Program-made: the position numbers and the translations under genes
In this document: in pieces, positions 23,334-32,253 of the stretch
How the letters are laid out: every line of letters begins with the position of its first letter
Numbering within the stretch: the stretch's first letter is position 1
From: Acidobacteriota bacterium
GTDB taxonomy: Bacteria; Acidobacteriota; Terriglobia; Terriglobales; Acidobacteriaceae
Reading direction: 5' to 3'
NCBI GenBank assembly: GCA_021818105.1
Contig: JAKAFB010000031.1
Coordinates: 1-35,995 of the forward strand
DNA: 35,995 nucleotides
The notes under the pieces: generated by a model
What the model was told of the DNA's origin: nothing
Database searches by the model: none
Seen by the model: the letters and a program-made list of their open reading frames with translations, nothing else

Positions 23334-24275
23334 TTAGGCGCTTACTGTCTCTGTCGCGTTCACCTTCACCGGCGTGAGCCAGCCAAAGCGGTCGGGTTTC
23401 AGGCCATTGGCAATGGCGAAAAACTCGTCGGAGATCTTCTGCGTAATCTCGCCTTGCTTGCCGTCGCCAATGACGACGCGGTCAATGGAGCGGACGGGCG
23501 AAACCTCGGCTGCGGTGCCGGTAAAGAAGACCTCGTCGGCGATGTAGAGCATCTCGCGGGGAATCGGCTGCTCGGTCACGGGCAGGCCCAAGTGCCGGGC
23601 AAGGGTCAGCACGCTGTCGCGCGTGATGCCCGAAAGCGCCGAGTTGGCCAGCGGCGGCGTGAAGAGCACGCCATTGCGCACCACAAAAATGTTCTCCCCG
23701 GAGCCCTCGCTCACCAGCCCATTCACATCCAGCCCGATGCCTTCGGCGTAGCCATTGGTGTCTGCTTCCATCCGGATGAGCTGGGAGTTCATGTAGTTCG
23801 CGCCCGCCTTGGCCAGCGTCGGCATGGTGTTGGGAGCCAGCCGGTTCCAGCTAGAGACGCACACATCCGCGCCGCCGTGCCCGGCTACGTACTTGCCCCA
23901 CGGGAAGTTCGCCATGTACACCTCGATGGGCGAGCCCTTGGGGTTCACGCCGATTTCGCCATACCCGCGCAGCACAATCGGGCGGATATAGCACGGTGCA
24001 ACCCCATTGGCCTCAATCAGTTCCACCACCGCAGCGCACAGTTCGTCCAGCGTGTACGGCAGCTCCATCCGGTAGATCTTGGCTGAGTCTATAAGGCGCT
24101 GCATGTGCTCTGGCAGGCGAAAAACCGCCGAGCCCTGCGGCTGCGCGTAGCAGCGAATGCCCTCAAATACACTGGAGCCGTAGTGGACCACGTGGCTCAT
24201 CACATGGATGGTGGCCTGCTCCCAGGGAATTAGATTGCCGTTGTGCCAGATTTTCGACGTGGTTTGGATAGGCAT
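23334..24275 (-). CDS. ilvE: branched-chain amino acid aminotransferase
   Basis: A PLP enzyme of fold type IV that transaminates the keto acids of leucine, isoleucine and valine. The 313 residues show IWHNGNLIPWEQATIHVMSH, HYGSSVFEGIRCY, YIRPIVLRGYGEIGVNP, the PLP lysine Lys156 in MPTLAKAGANYMNSQ, GLVSEGSGENIFVV, and VFFTGTAAEVSPV (cofactor phosphate binding). A GGAG occurs upstream of ATG 24275 but at a long spacing of 13 nt. A hairpin follows at 23286-23312, so it is probably monocistronic. Confidence 0.96.
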   Translation of the reverse strand: MPIQTTSKIWHNGNLIPWEQATIHVMSHVVHYGSSVFEGIRCYAQPQGSAVFRLPEHMQRLIDSAKIYRMELPYTLDELCAAVVELIEANGVAPCYIRPIVLRGYGEIGVNPKGSPIEVYMANFPWGKYVAGHGGADVCVSSWNRLAPNTMPTLAKAGANYMNSQLIRMEADTNGYAEGIGLDVNGLVSEGSGENIFVVRNGVLFTPPLANSALSGITRDSVLTLARHLGLPVTEQPIPREMLYIADEVFFTGTAAEVSPVRSIDRVVIGDGKQGEITQKISDEFFAIANGLKPDRFGWLTPVKVNATETVSA

Positions 24276-24577
24276 ATCCGTGAAAGAACTCCTTCATCGC
24301 GCACAGTCCGCGTAGTCTCAAGCCTAGCGCGATTCGGTGGCGTCTGTCACTTGAACTGCCCTGCCACCCGGACGGTGGCGCCAACGTTGACAATGGGTAT
24401 AAGACGGGCTGGCTCGATGCCGCCTTTGGACTACCGGCATCCGCGCCCCGATGCCCCAAAATATGTGACGCGCGTCACATTCCGCCATGCTTGGCGGGTG
24501 AAAGCATATCTGCGTACTGCATCAGCGGACCAACAACTATGAGCAATTCTCTTATTTCATCTGTTTGGAGAACCGAA
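24276..24577. other. divergent region ilvE / cNMP-binding gene
   Basis: A 302-bp region with a perfect CRP-type palindrome at 24463-24480, 98 bp before the cNMP-binding protein. A TTGACA at 24385 has no partner -10 at proper spacing. An in-frame ATG at 24539 is possible but lacks a ribosome site. Confidence 0.55.
24463..24480. promoter_or_regulatory. perfect CRP-type operator
   Basis: ATGTGACGCGCGTCACAT is an exact 18-bp palindrome containing TGTGA-N6-TCACA, the full CRP consensus. It lies 98 bp upstream of the GTG of a cyclic-nucleotide-binding protein, so this gene is likely part of the same signalling circuit. Confidence 0.75.
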
Positions 24578-24991
24578 GTGAAAATAGATTCGTCCGCGTT
24601 CGTTGCCGATCAGGAGCTGCTCCAGGCTCTTGAGAAACGATCCACGCCCATCCCCTGCGAGGAGGACCGCATTCTCTTCCGGCAGGGGGAATTACCCGAG
24701 GGCCTGTTCGTGCTCATCGAGGGCACAGCCACGCTCACCATGGAATCGCCTTTGGGCGAGGCCGTGATGCAGGGCATTGCCGCCGCCGGCTCCTTGCTCG
24801 GACTGCCCGGCCTCATCGGTAATGAAGCCTATTCGCTCACGGCCAAGGCGCTTAAAGGGGCGCGGATCAGCTTTATTCAGCGCGAAGACTTCTCCAATCT
24901 CATGCTGACTGAGCCGGCCATGTCGCTGCGTGTGCTGCGCATGCTGGCCGCGCAAGTACGTTCCGCTCGCTTCGCCCTCTCTGATCTCTAG
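24578..24991 (+). CDS. stand-alone cyclic-nucleotide-binding domain protein
   Basis: The 137-residue protein consists almost entirely of one cNMP-binding beta-roll of the CRP/FNR type: ILFRQGELPEGLFVLIEGTA near residue 31, the phosphate-binding-cassette area GIAAAGSLLGLPGLIGNEAY, and an amphipathic C-terminal helix like the CRP dimer helix. It ends there, without the helix-turn-helix domain of CRP/FNR, so it is not a DNA-binding regulator on its own. The ligand-contact Arg of true cAMP receptors (RxA/RxS) is not evident, so it may be a ligand-free or redox adaptor. GTG 24578 is chosen because GGAG lies 7 nt before it. recG follows on the same strand 54 bp on. Confidence 0.82.
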   Translation: MKIDSSAFVADQELLQALEKRSTPIPCEEDRILFRQGELPEGLFVLIEGTATLTMESPLGEAVMQGIAAAGSLLGLPGLIGNEAYSLTAKALKGARISFIQREDFSNLMLTEPAMSLRVLRMLAAQVRSARFALSDL

Positions 24992-25045
24992 CGGATTCTC
25001 CCCCGCCGCTTACGCCAGTCCTGCAAATGCGTTAGCATCCGGAGT

Positions 25046-27331
25046 GTGCCCAGGCTCGATGATCCAGTCAAGTTTGTGCGCGGTGTAGGGCCGCGCGTGG
25101 CGGAACTGATTGCCGCCAAAGGCATCCAGACCGCCGAAGACCTGCTCTACCATCTCCCCTTCCGCTACGAAGACCGCCAGAACCCGCGCAGCCTCGACGA
25201 ACTGAAACCCGGCGAAATGGCCAGTGTCATTGCCGAGGTGCGCGGAGCCATGCTGCTGCGTACGCGCCGCATGCCAATTTTCGAGCTCACCGTGGGCCAG
25301 GGCCGCCACGCGCTCAAGTGCCTCTGGTTCAACGGCAGCTACCTGCAAGGCAAATTCCAGGCCGGGCAAACCGTAGCCCTCTTCGGCAAAGTGGAGCCCT
25401 CGCGCTCCACCAGCAACTTCAAAATGATCCAGCCGCAGTTTGAGCTGCTGCCCGATGCCAGCGACGACGCCGAAACCCGCCTGCTGGAAGTGGGCCGCAT
25501 TACGCCGGTCTATGAATCGCTGGGCGGCAGTCGCCTGGCCTCGCGCTGGCAGCGCAAAGTCATCTTCAACCTGCTTGAGAACATGCGCGGCGCTGTGCCG
25601 GAATGCCTGCCGCAGGCCATGATGCAGCGACTTGGCCTGCCAGACCGGGAAACATCCCTCCGCGAAGTACACTTTCCGCCCGAAGGCACGCCGATGGCGC
25701 AACTTCAGGCTGCTGCCACTCCCGCGCATCGCCGCCTCATATTCGAGGAGCTGTTTTTCCTCGAACTGGGACTGGAACTCAAGCGCCGCCGCATGCGCGA
25801 GCGCGTGGGCATCAGCTTTGCCACTACGGACAAGCTGCGTGAAGCCATTCGAGAGGTCCTGCCGTTTCATCCCACTGCCGCGCAAAAGCGCACGCTGGCC
25901 GAAATCGTCGCCGACATGCGCCAGCCCAGCCCTATGCGCCGCCTGCTGCAGGGCGACGTCGGCTCCGGCAAGACCATCGTCGCTTTGCAGGCCATGATTG
26001 TCGCCATGGAGAACGGCTACCAGGCTGCTCTCATGGCACCCACTGAGATTCTTGCCACGCAGCATTACCTCGCCGCGCGCAAGCTGCTGGAGCGCTCCTC
26101 TCGACGCTATCGTATTGTGCTCCTCACCGGCTCGCTCGATGAGGACCGCAAGCGCGCTAATCGCGGCCTCATCAATCGCGGCGAAGCGCAGCTCGTCATC
26201 GGCACCCATGCGCTCATTGAAGAGAAAGTGGAATTCGACCGCCTCGGCCTCATCGTCGTGGATGAGCAGCATCGCTTCGGTGTCCTCCAGCGCTTCAAAC
26301 TCATGAAGAAGCCCAACCATGCCGAGCCGGACATGCTCGTCATGACAGCCACGCCGATACCGCGCACCTTGGCTCTCTCGCTTTATGGCGATCTTGAAAT
26401 CAGCGTTCTTGACGAATTGCCGCCCGGCCGCACGCCTATCGTCACGCGCCGCGTGCCCGGCGAGCGCGCTGAAGAAGTCTGGGAATTTGTTCGCAAACAG
26501 GTTGCGCAGGGCCGCCAGGCATACATCGTGTATCCCGTCATCGAGGGCAATCGCGACGATGCGCCGGAGCTCGACTTTGCGCAGGACACTGACGCCCCCG
26601 CGCCTGCGCCCGCCGCGCCTCTACGCAAAACCGTCCGCAAAGGCAAAACCGCTGATCTGTTCCCGGACGCGCAGCAGGAAACCAGTTCACCGGCAAAGTC
26701 CGGCCTCAGGTCCGCCGTAGAAATGCATGAAAAGCTGCGCACCGGCCCACTGGCCGGCCTGCGCGTGGGCCTCATCCACGGCCGCCTCGATGCCGACGAC
26801 AAGGAAGTCATCATGCGCCGCTTCCAGCGCGGCGAAATCGATGTGCTCGTGGCCACCACGGTCATCGAGGTCGGCGTCGACGTGCCCAACGCCACCGTCA
26901 TGGTCGTAGAGCACGCAGAGCGCTTTGGCCTTGCGCAGTTGCACCAGCTTCGTGGCCGCGTGGGCCGCGGAGCCGCGCGCAGCTACTGCATCCTGATCAC
27001 CGGCCCGCGCATATCGCCGGTAGGGGAGGAACGCCTCAACGCTTTGGTCCGCACGCAGGACGGCTTTGAACTGGCTGAGCTGGATCTCGCCATCCGCGGC
27101 CCCGGCGAGTTCTTCGGCACGCGGCAGGCGGGTCTGCCGGACTTCCGCGTTGCCAATCTTGTTCGCGATCGCCAGCTGCTTGAACTGGCCAAGCTGGAGG
27201 CAGCCCGCTTTGCTCATCCCGCGGATGGCGAGGAAAGGGAAGCCGCAGGCACTGAGGCGGAACGCGCGCGCGTCTGGGCAAGGCTCAAGGAAGCCTGGCA
27301 GCGCCGCTATGGTCTGGTTGAAGCCGGTTGA
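25046..27331 (+). CDS. recG: ATP-dependent DNA helicase RecG
   Basis: It remodels stalled replication forks and branched DNA. The 761-residue protein has the N-terminal wedge/OB domain (FVRGVGPRVAELIAAKGIQT, LYHLPFRYEDR), helicase Walker A LLQGDVGSGKT (about residue 302), VVDEQHRFGV (DExH variant, about 404), MTATPIPRTLALSLYGDLE, then ATTVIEVGVDVPNATVMVVE, QLRGRVGRG and a C-terminal domain with FFGTRQAGLPDFRVANLV. An insert of about 50 residues (roughly 500-551), rich in Ala/Pro and charged residues, breaks the second helicase lobe. GTG 25046 is best: GGAG sits only one base before it, so a TAGCAT 7 nt upstream and a leaderless transcript are an alternative reading. Confidence 0.96.
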   Translation: MPRLDDPVKFVRGVGPRVAELIAAKGIQTAEDLLYHLPFRYEDRQNPRSLDELKPGEMASVIAEVRGAMLLRTRRMPIFELTVGQGRHALKCLWFNGSYLQGKFQAGQTVALFGKVEPSRSTSNFKMIQPQFELLPDASDDAETRLLEVGRITPVYESLGGSRLASRWQRKVIFNLLENMRGAVPECLPQAMMQRLGLPDRETSLREVHFPPEGTPMAQLQAAATPAHRRLIFEELFFLELGLELKRRRMRERVGISFATTDKLREAIREVLPFHPTAAQKRTLAEIVADMRQPSPMRRLLQGDVGSGKTIVALQAMIVAMENGYQAALMAPTEILATQHYLAARKLLERSSRRYRIVLLTGSLDEDRKRANRGLINRGEAQLVIGTHALIEEKVEFDRLGLIVVDEQHRFGVLQRFKLMKKPNHAEPDMLVMTATPIPRTLALSLYGDLEISVLDELPPGRTPIVTRRVPGERAEEVWEFVRKQVAQGRQAYIVYPVIEGNRDDAPELDFAQDTDAPAPAPAAPLRKTVRKGKTADLFPDAQQETSSPAKSGLRSAVEMHEKLRTGPLAGLRVGLIHGRLDADDKEVIMRRFQRGEIDVLVATTVIEVGVDVPNATVMVVEHAERFGLAQLHQLRGRVGRGAARSYCILITGPRISPVGEERLNALVRTQDGFELAELDLAIRGPGEFFGTRQAGLPDFRVANLVRDRQLLELAKLEAARFAHPADGEEREAAGTEAERARVWARLKEAWQRRYGLVEAG

Positions 27332-27356
27332 GCGCATCAGACGCAAATACGATTTT

Positions 27357-27400
27357 GCGCAACCCTGAGAGGATCCGGGCATCTCAGGGTTGCGCTTCTT
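27357..27400 (+). terminator. terminator downstream of recG
   Basis: GCGCAACCCTGAGA (27357-27370) pairs perfectly over 14 bp with TCTCAGGGTTGCGC (27382-27395), followed by TTCTT. It lies 25 bp after the recG stop and could also stop transcription from the convergent DUF2062 gene. Confidence 0.85.
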
Positions 27401-27437
27401 CACTGCGTCAGGGCCGATTGTATCTATCAGAATTTAT

Positions 27438-27932
27438 CTATTTGTTTCTAAGGAATAATTCTGCTGAGTCCGCGCGTTCTGCTGTCAGAGCTGGCACCCG
27501 CCGCAACACCAGAGTCAAGGCCATCGTCATCAGCAACACTGCCGGTCCCGCAATCACAATCCAAGCTCCCAGGGCTTGACCTGCAACGCTTCCTGATGCC
27601 CACAGCAGCTTCACCGGAGACTGGTGGAACAGCGCGTTCGCCGTCAGCACCTGTGGGTGACTCCCGGCAAACAACCACCCGCCCAGCCGAATGAAGGGCA
27701 AAATCAATAACACTTGCAGCGGCATCGCCATGTAGTTCGCAGCTTGAATTGCGGGTACATTCAGCCTGAATGTAAAGGCCACCGCAAAGCACAGCGCCGT
27801 GGGAACGCCCACAATCGGAATACATCCGATTGCAAAGCCCAGCGCCAGTGTCAGCGCCAACTTGCGCGGTGAGGTGCCCTGCCGGAGCCATCCCTCAATC
27901 TGTTGCCACTGTTGTGCACGCCATCTGCGCAT
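27438..27932 (-). CDS. DUF2062 membrane protein
   Basis: The 164-residue protein begins with a short basic segment (RRWRAQQWQQIEGWLRQG), followed by the DUF2062 core: TSPRKLALTLALGFAIGCIP, then IVGVPTALCFAVAFTFRLNV and QAANYMAMPLQVLLILPFIR. A C-terminal transmembrane helix follows. Members are small inner-membrane proteins of unknown function. Two consecutive ATGs (27935, 27932) are possible; GAGG lies at the better distance from the second. The frame stays open further up to 28067 without a start signal. Confidence 0.85.
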   Translation of the reverse strand: MRRWRAQQWQQIEGWLRQGTSPRKLALTLALGFAIGCIPIVGVPTALCFAVAFTFRLNVPAIQAANYMAMPLQVLLILPFIRLGGWLFAGSHPQVLTANALFHQSPVKLLWASGSVAGQALGAWIVIAGPAVLLMTMALTLVLRRVPALTAERADSAELFLRNK

Positions 27933-28138
27933 CATGTTCCTCACATTAATCGTACGAGACCGCACTGCAGATGGATTTCTCGTGAATCCTGAGCAGAGGA
28001 ACTTTCTCTGCAAATACGAGGACAGCTTAGCTGCAGTTTCAGACTCTGGCTCTCCCACATTGGGCACATCCGGGTGTAACCAAAGGTGGGATCCGTCTTG
28101 TTGATTCCTTTGGCAACAATTTCCGGCGGTTCTTTCAC

Positions 28139-28804
28139 TCAGGCTTGCATATGCAAGAGGCCGCGCCCGCGCAGGTTTGCCAGTACCTGCTCTACTTTCC
28201 AGTCCAGTGCCGCCGTCCCGTCCACGGTCAGGTCGGCATGCACGGCTGAAGGGCGCACATAGTGCAGGCTCGCCGACCGCACCGTGGCTGCATATTGCCT
28301 CTCAACGGACTCCGCCGTGCGACCGCGCTCCTGCATGTCCCGCCGTAGTCGTCGCTCAAAGCACACATCATCGGGTGCGTCCACGTACACGCGAAAATGG
28401 TAGAGCGGCAGCAACTCTGCATAGTGCAGGGCAAACAGTCCCTCCACCAGCAGAAAGGCGCCGGCACGCACCGACTCTGTGCGGTCAGGCACACGCGTGT
28501 GTGTGGAGAAGTCGTAGAGCGGCCTTTCAATCGTCTCGCCCCGCGCCAGTGCGGCAACGTGCTCCGCCAGCAGAGAGATTTCGATCAACGCAGGGTCGTC
28601 AAAGTTCTTCAAGGCCCGCTCAGCGGGATGCAGATGGCTCAAGTCCCGGTAGTAGTTGTCCAGCGGAAAGTTGAAGCCCCCCAACTCGCGCGCCAGTTCC
28701 GTGGCCAGGGTCGTCTTGCCTGACCCGGAGGCTCCGGCTATCCCCAGAACCACAGGCGGAAAAGGCAGCCGTTGCTCCAGCCGCTCGTCGCCGTCTGCGC
28801 TCAC
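28139..28804 (-). CDS. udk: uridine kinase-family protein
   Basis: It phosphorylates uridine/cytidine to the monophosphate for salvage (family assignment). The 221 residues contain Walker A GASGSGKTT (24-32), FPLDNYYRDLSHLHP (substrate loop of uridine kinases), FDDPALIEISLLAEHV, RPLYDFSTHTR, LLVEGLFALHY (Walker B-like) and RRLRRDMQERGRT (lid). It starts at GTG 28804, whose GTGA overlaps the pnp stop by 4 bp, a clear translational coupling; an upstream frame inside pnp is open but not needed. It closes the nucleoside cluster. Confidence 0.9.
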   Translation of the reverse strand: MSADGDERLEQRLPFPPVVLGIAGASGSGKTTLATELARELGGFNFPLDNYYRDLSHLHPAERALKNFDDPALIEISLLAEHVAALARGETIERPLYDFSTHTRVPDRTESVRAGAFLLVEGLFALHYAELLPLYHFRVYVDAPDDVCFERRLRRDMQERGRTAESVERQYAATVRSASLHYVRPSAVHADLTVDGTAALDWKVEQVLANLRGRGLLHMQA

Positions 28805-29664
28805 GGCTCCGCTTCCAGCAGCGTGGAGATGCCCGGTGCCAGTTGCTCCAGCAGCCTCGCCAGCCGCCATCGCACCTGCTTGCCCGTCTCGAACACTTCC
28901 GCATGGCTCAGCGGAGTGGTGCTCAGCCCCGCGGCCATGTTCGTGATGCAGGAAATGCCCAGCACCTGGATGCCCATGTGGCGTGCCACAATCGTCTCCG
29001 GCACGGTGGACATACCCACCAGAGTTGCTCCCAGAGCGCGAAAGGCGCGGATTTCAGCGGGCGTTTCAAAACTGGGCCCGCTGACCGCCAGGTAAACCCC
29101 CTCGGTCAAATCAAAGCCCTCGGCAAAAGCCGTGTCGCGCGCCAGTTGCTGCAACCAGCCGGCGTAGGCCTCAGACATATCAAAGAACCGCTGGCCTGCA
29201 CCCTGCTTGCGCGCAAACCGCGGCTCATTGGGCCCCACCATCGGATTCCAGCCCATCATATTGATGTGGTCAGTGATGATCGCCAATTGCCCGATCTTGT
29301 AATTCTCGTCGATGCCGCCGGCGGCATTCGTCAGCACCACGGCTTCAATGCCCAGCAATCCCAGCACCCGCATGGGAAAGGTGACCTGCAGTGGCGTGTA
29401 GCCCTCATAGAAGTGCACGCGGCCCTGCAGCATGACCACTGGAGCGCCGCCCAGTCGCCCCGCGACCAGCCGTCCCTGGTGGCCCTCCACCGTGGACTCC
29501 GGAAAGTGCGGAATTGCTCCGTAAGGCACTACCACCGGATTCGCCACCGACTCGGCCACATCGCCTAAGCCGGAACCCAACACCATGCCGACGCGCGGCT
29601 TCAGATTGCCCAGCCGTGCCTTCACATACGACGCTGCTTCCGTTACCTGGTCAAAGTAGCTCAT
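28801..29664 (-). CDS. purine nucleoside phosphorylase
   Basis: It cleaves purine nucleosides with phosphate to free base and (deoxy)ribose 1-phosphate. The 287-residue protein is of the trimeric PNP/MTAP class: GMVLGSGLGDVAE (phosphate loop), HFPESTVEGHQGRLVAG, MLQGRVHFYEGY, VVLTNAAGGID, GVYLAVSGPSFETPAE (with the substrate Glu-Thr-Pro), and GMSTVPETIVARHMG. ATG 29664 (MSYFDQV) is preferred. The next gene starts inside its stop codon. It sits downstream of the MFS gene in the minus-strand nucleoside cluster. Confidence 0.95.
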   Translation of the reverse strand: MSYFDQVTEAASYVKARLGNLKPRVGMVLGSGLGDVAESVANPVVVPYGAIPHFPESTVEGHQGRLVAGRLGGAPVVMLQGRVHFYEGYTPLQVTFPMRVLGLLGIEAVVLTNAAGGIDENYKIGQLAIITDHINMMGWNPMVGPNEPRFARKQGAGQRFFDMSEAYAGWLQQLARDTAFAEGFDLTEGVYLAVSGPSFETPAEIRAFRALGATLVGMSTVPETIVARHMGIQVLGISCITNMAAGLSTTPLSHAEVFETGKQVRWRLARLLEQLAPGISTLLEAEP

Positions 29665-29764
29665 GGTTCTCAATTCCGCTGCCAGATTGTCGCAATTCTA
29701 CAGGCTTGCAATCAGGTTGCGGAATCACCCATTGGGTTCGCGCGTCGCCATCAAGGCAGCTGTA

Positions 29765-31090
29765 CTATTCTTTGCGGCCTGGCGCATTGCTCGTTGCGCA
29801 TTGCTCTGCCTGCCGCCCCGCATCAGCAAAATCCAGCGCCAGCATGATTCCTGCTGACAGCGCCAGTAGCGCACCCACCGCGAAGAGCCCGCCTTCGTAA
29901 CTGCTCCATCTGTCCTTGAGCCATCCAATCAGGAAGGGCCCAATAAATCCGCCGAGATTGCCGACTGAGTTGATCATGGCGATTCCGGCTGCGGCGCTGG
30001 CCCCGGTGAGAAACATGCTCGGCATGGACCACAACGGCGCCTTTGCTGCGCTGATGCCAGCATTCACCGCAGTCAGCGCCAACAGCAGGCTCAGCGCTGT
30101 ATGCGTTGTTCCCGCCCTCACAAAGCCAAGGCACGCGGCAATACAGGGAATCACCACATGCCACGTGCGCTCCAGCGTGCGGTCGGAGTGATGCGCCCAT
30201 CCAACCATGACCACGATGGCGACGACGCTGGGCACGGCATTCAGCCAGCCCGTCTGCAATGCAGTAAACCCGTACTGCCTGAGCAGCAACGGCGACCACA
30301 GCCCCAGCGCATACAGTCCAGCCGAGGTACCCAGATAAATCAGCGCCAGGGCCAGCACACGCGGATTTGCCAGCGTGGCCAGCGCGTCGCGCATGTTTTC
30401 TTTGTGTGGACTTCGGCCCTCATGCTCGCTGGCAAGCGTGGCCACCAGCCAAGCGCGCTCTTCTTGGGCAAGCCAGTTGGCATCTTCCGGGCGATCGGTC
30501 AGAACCTTCAGAACGAGAAGTCCAAGGGCAATGGCCGGTAGCCCTTCAAGGATGTAAAGCCACTGCCAGTTGCTCAGTCCAGCCATCACCGGCAGCTCCA
30601 TGATTGCCCCCGAGATAGGCGAACCGATCGCTGTGGACAGCGGCGCTGCGGCCATGAAGGCAGCGGCCGCCGCCGCCCGATGGCGGGCAGGGAACCAGAG
30701 GCTCAAGTAGAGAATGATGCCGGGAAAGAATCCAGCCTCCGCCGCGCCAAGCAGAAAGCGCAGCACGTAGAAGCTGTGCGGCCCCGTCACAAACGCGGAC
30801 GCGGCTGAGACCAGGCCCCAGCTCACCATCAGCCGCGCAATCCACAGCCGCGCGCCTACTCGATACAGGATCAGATTCGACGGCACCTCAAACAGAAAAT
30901 AGCTCACGAAAAAGACGCCGCCGCCCAGTCCGAACATGGCTGATGTGAGGCCGATTGCCTTGTTCATGCCGAAGGCGGCAAAACCCACGTTCACGCGGTC
31001 AAGAAAGCTCACGAAGTAGAGCAGCATCACAAACGGCAAAATGCGCCGCCGCAGCTTCGCAACCACGCGAGATTCCATGTCTGGTGTCAT
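29765..31090 (-). CDS. MFS transporter, anion:cation symporter (tartrate-transporter-like)
   Basis: The 441-residue protein has 12 predicted membrane helices. The N-terminal pattern KLRRRILPFVMLLYFVSFLD-RVNVGFAAFGMNKAIGLT and ARLWIARLMVSWGLVSAASA are typical of the ACS family (tartrate, phthalate, glucarate and related anions). It follows the tartrate/D-malate dehydrogenase gene by 31 bp, which suggests the substrate is the same dicarboxylate. Position within a nucleoside cluster leaves open a sugar-acid or nucleoside-breakdown product. ATG 31090 is used; no strong ribosome site was seen. Confidence 0.87.
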   Translation of the reverse strand: MTPDMESRVVAKLRRRILPFVMLLYFVSFLDRVNVGFAAFGMNKAIGLTSAMFGLGGGVFFVSYFLFEVPSNLILYRVGARLWIARLMVSWGLVSAASAFVTGPHSFYVLRFLLGAAEAGFFPGIILYLSLWFPARHRAAAAAAFMAAAPLSTAIGSPISGAIMELPVMAGLSNWQWLYILEGLPAIALGLLVLKVLTDRPEDANWLAQEERAWLVATLASEHEGRSPHKENMRDALATLANPRVLALALIYLGTSAGLYALGLWSPLLLRQYGFTALQTGWLNAVPSVVAIVVMVGWAHHSDRTLERTWHVVIPCIAACLGFVRAGTTHTALSLLLALTAVNAGISAAKAPLWSMPSMFLTGASAAAGIAMINSVGNLGGFIGPFLIGWLKDRWSSYEGGLFAVGALLALSAGIMLALDFADAGRQAEQCATSNAPGRKE

Positions 31091-31121
31091 GCTGGATCGT
31101 ACTTCTTCGTCTGCTGTATCT

Positions 31122-32216
31122 TCACGCCTGCGCCAGACTGTTCCTGGTCGTTGCCGCAATCTCTGCGCACACGGCCTCGGTCACCTCGTTCGTGGTGGCG
31201 TTGCCGCCCAGGTCGCGCGTGTGCAGCCGCGGGTTTGCGGCCACATGCTCAATGGCCTGCATCACACGCCGTGCCGCAGCCATCTCGCCCAGATGCTCCA
31301 GCAGCAACACGACTGACCAGAATGTGCCAATTGGATTGGCCAGCCCCTTGCCCATGATGTCAAAAGCAGATCCGTGAATCGGCTCGAACATTGATGGATA
31401 TACGCGCTCGGGGTTGATATTGGCCGTTGGCGCGATGCCCAGGCTTCCAGCCAGCGCAGCCGCGAGGTCGCTCAGAATGTCCGCGTGCAGATTCGTCGCC
31501 ACAATCGTGTCCAGCGATGCCGGCCGGTTCACCATGCGCGCCGTTGCCGCATCCACCAACTCCTTGTCCCACGTCACGTCCGGGAACCCCGCTGCAATCT
31601 GTGCCGCGATCTCGTCCCACATCACCATCGCATGCCGTTGCGCGTTGCTCTTAGTAATCACCGTCAGCAGCTTGCGTGGACGTGATTGAGCAAGCCGAAA
31701 CGCGTAGCGCAGAATGCGCTCCACGCCCGCCCGCGTCATCAACGAGAGATCCGTGGCCACCTCAATCGAGTGTCCCTGGTGCATGCGTCCGCCCACGCCG
31801 GAGTACTCGCCCTCGGTGTTTTCGCGCACAATCACCCAGTTCAGGTCTTCCGGCCTGCAGCGCTTCAGCGGGCCGTCAATGCCGGGCAGAATGCGCGTGG
31901 GCCGCACATTCGCGTACTGGTCCAGCCCCTGGCAGATCTTGAGCCGCAGGCCCCAAAGCGTGATGTGATCGGGAATATCGGGGTCGCCTGCCGAACCAAA
32001 GAGAATTGCGTCCTTGCCGCGCAGTGCATCGAGCCCGTTGGCCGGCATCATCAGGCCATGCTTGCGATAGTAGTCGCCGCCCCAGTCGAAAGCCTCAAAC
32101 TCAAACTGAAAAGAATCGGTTGTGTGCGCCAGCGTCTCCAGCACTTTCCGGCCCGCGGGCACAACTTCCTTGCCGATTCCATCGCCCGGCACCAGCGCAA
32201 TTTGATAGGTCTTCAT
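31122..32216 (-). CDS. tartrate/D-malate dehydrogenase (decarboxylating) family
   Basis: An NAD-dependent beta-decarboxylating dehydrogenase of the isocitrate/isopropylmalate family. The 364 residues begin MKTYQIALVPGDGIGKEVV and contain DHITLWGLRLKICQGLDQY, the substrate-contact motif ANVRPTR, VIVRENTEGEYSG, ATNLHADILSDLAAALAG (Mg-binding Asp pair) and FEPIHGSAFDIMGKGLANPI. The 'DHITLWGLRLKICQGLDQYANVRP' type of core is that of tartrate dehydrogenase/D-malate dehydrogenase rather than LeuB. ATG 32216 has GAGGAG 7 nt upstream. It lies between nupC and the MFS gene with short gaps, so all three are probably in one transcript. Confidence 0.87.
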   Translation of the reverse strand: MKTYQIALVPGDGIGKEVVPAGRKVLETLAHTTDSFQFEFEAFDWGGDYYRKHGLMMPANGLDALRGKDAILFGSAGDPDIPDHITLWGLRLKICQGLDQYANVRPTRILPGIDGPLKRCRPEDLNWVIVRENTEGEYSGVGGRMHQGHSIEVATDLSLMTRAGVERILRYAFRLAQSRPRKLLTVITKSNAQRHAMVMWDEIAAQIAAGFPDVTWDKELVDAATARMVNRPASLDTIVATNLHADILSDLAAALAGSLGIAPTANINPERVYPSMFEPIHGSAFDIMGKGLANPIGTFWSVVLLLEHLGEMAAARRVMQAIEHVAANPRLHTRDLGGNATTNEVTEAVCAEIAATTRNSLAQA

Positions 32217-32253
32217 CGTGCAACTCCTCGCGCGGCCGCATGGCTTGCCGCTT

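Noticed and set aside
25010-26320. Long minus-strand open frame opposite recG
   Set aside because: Antisense to an unmistakable helicase; its composition is of the reversed-codon kind.
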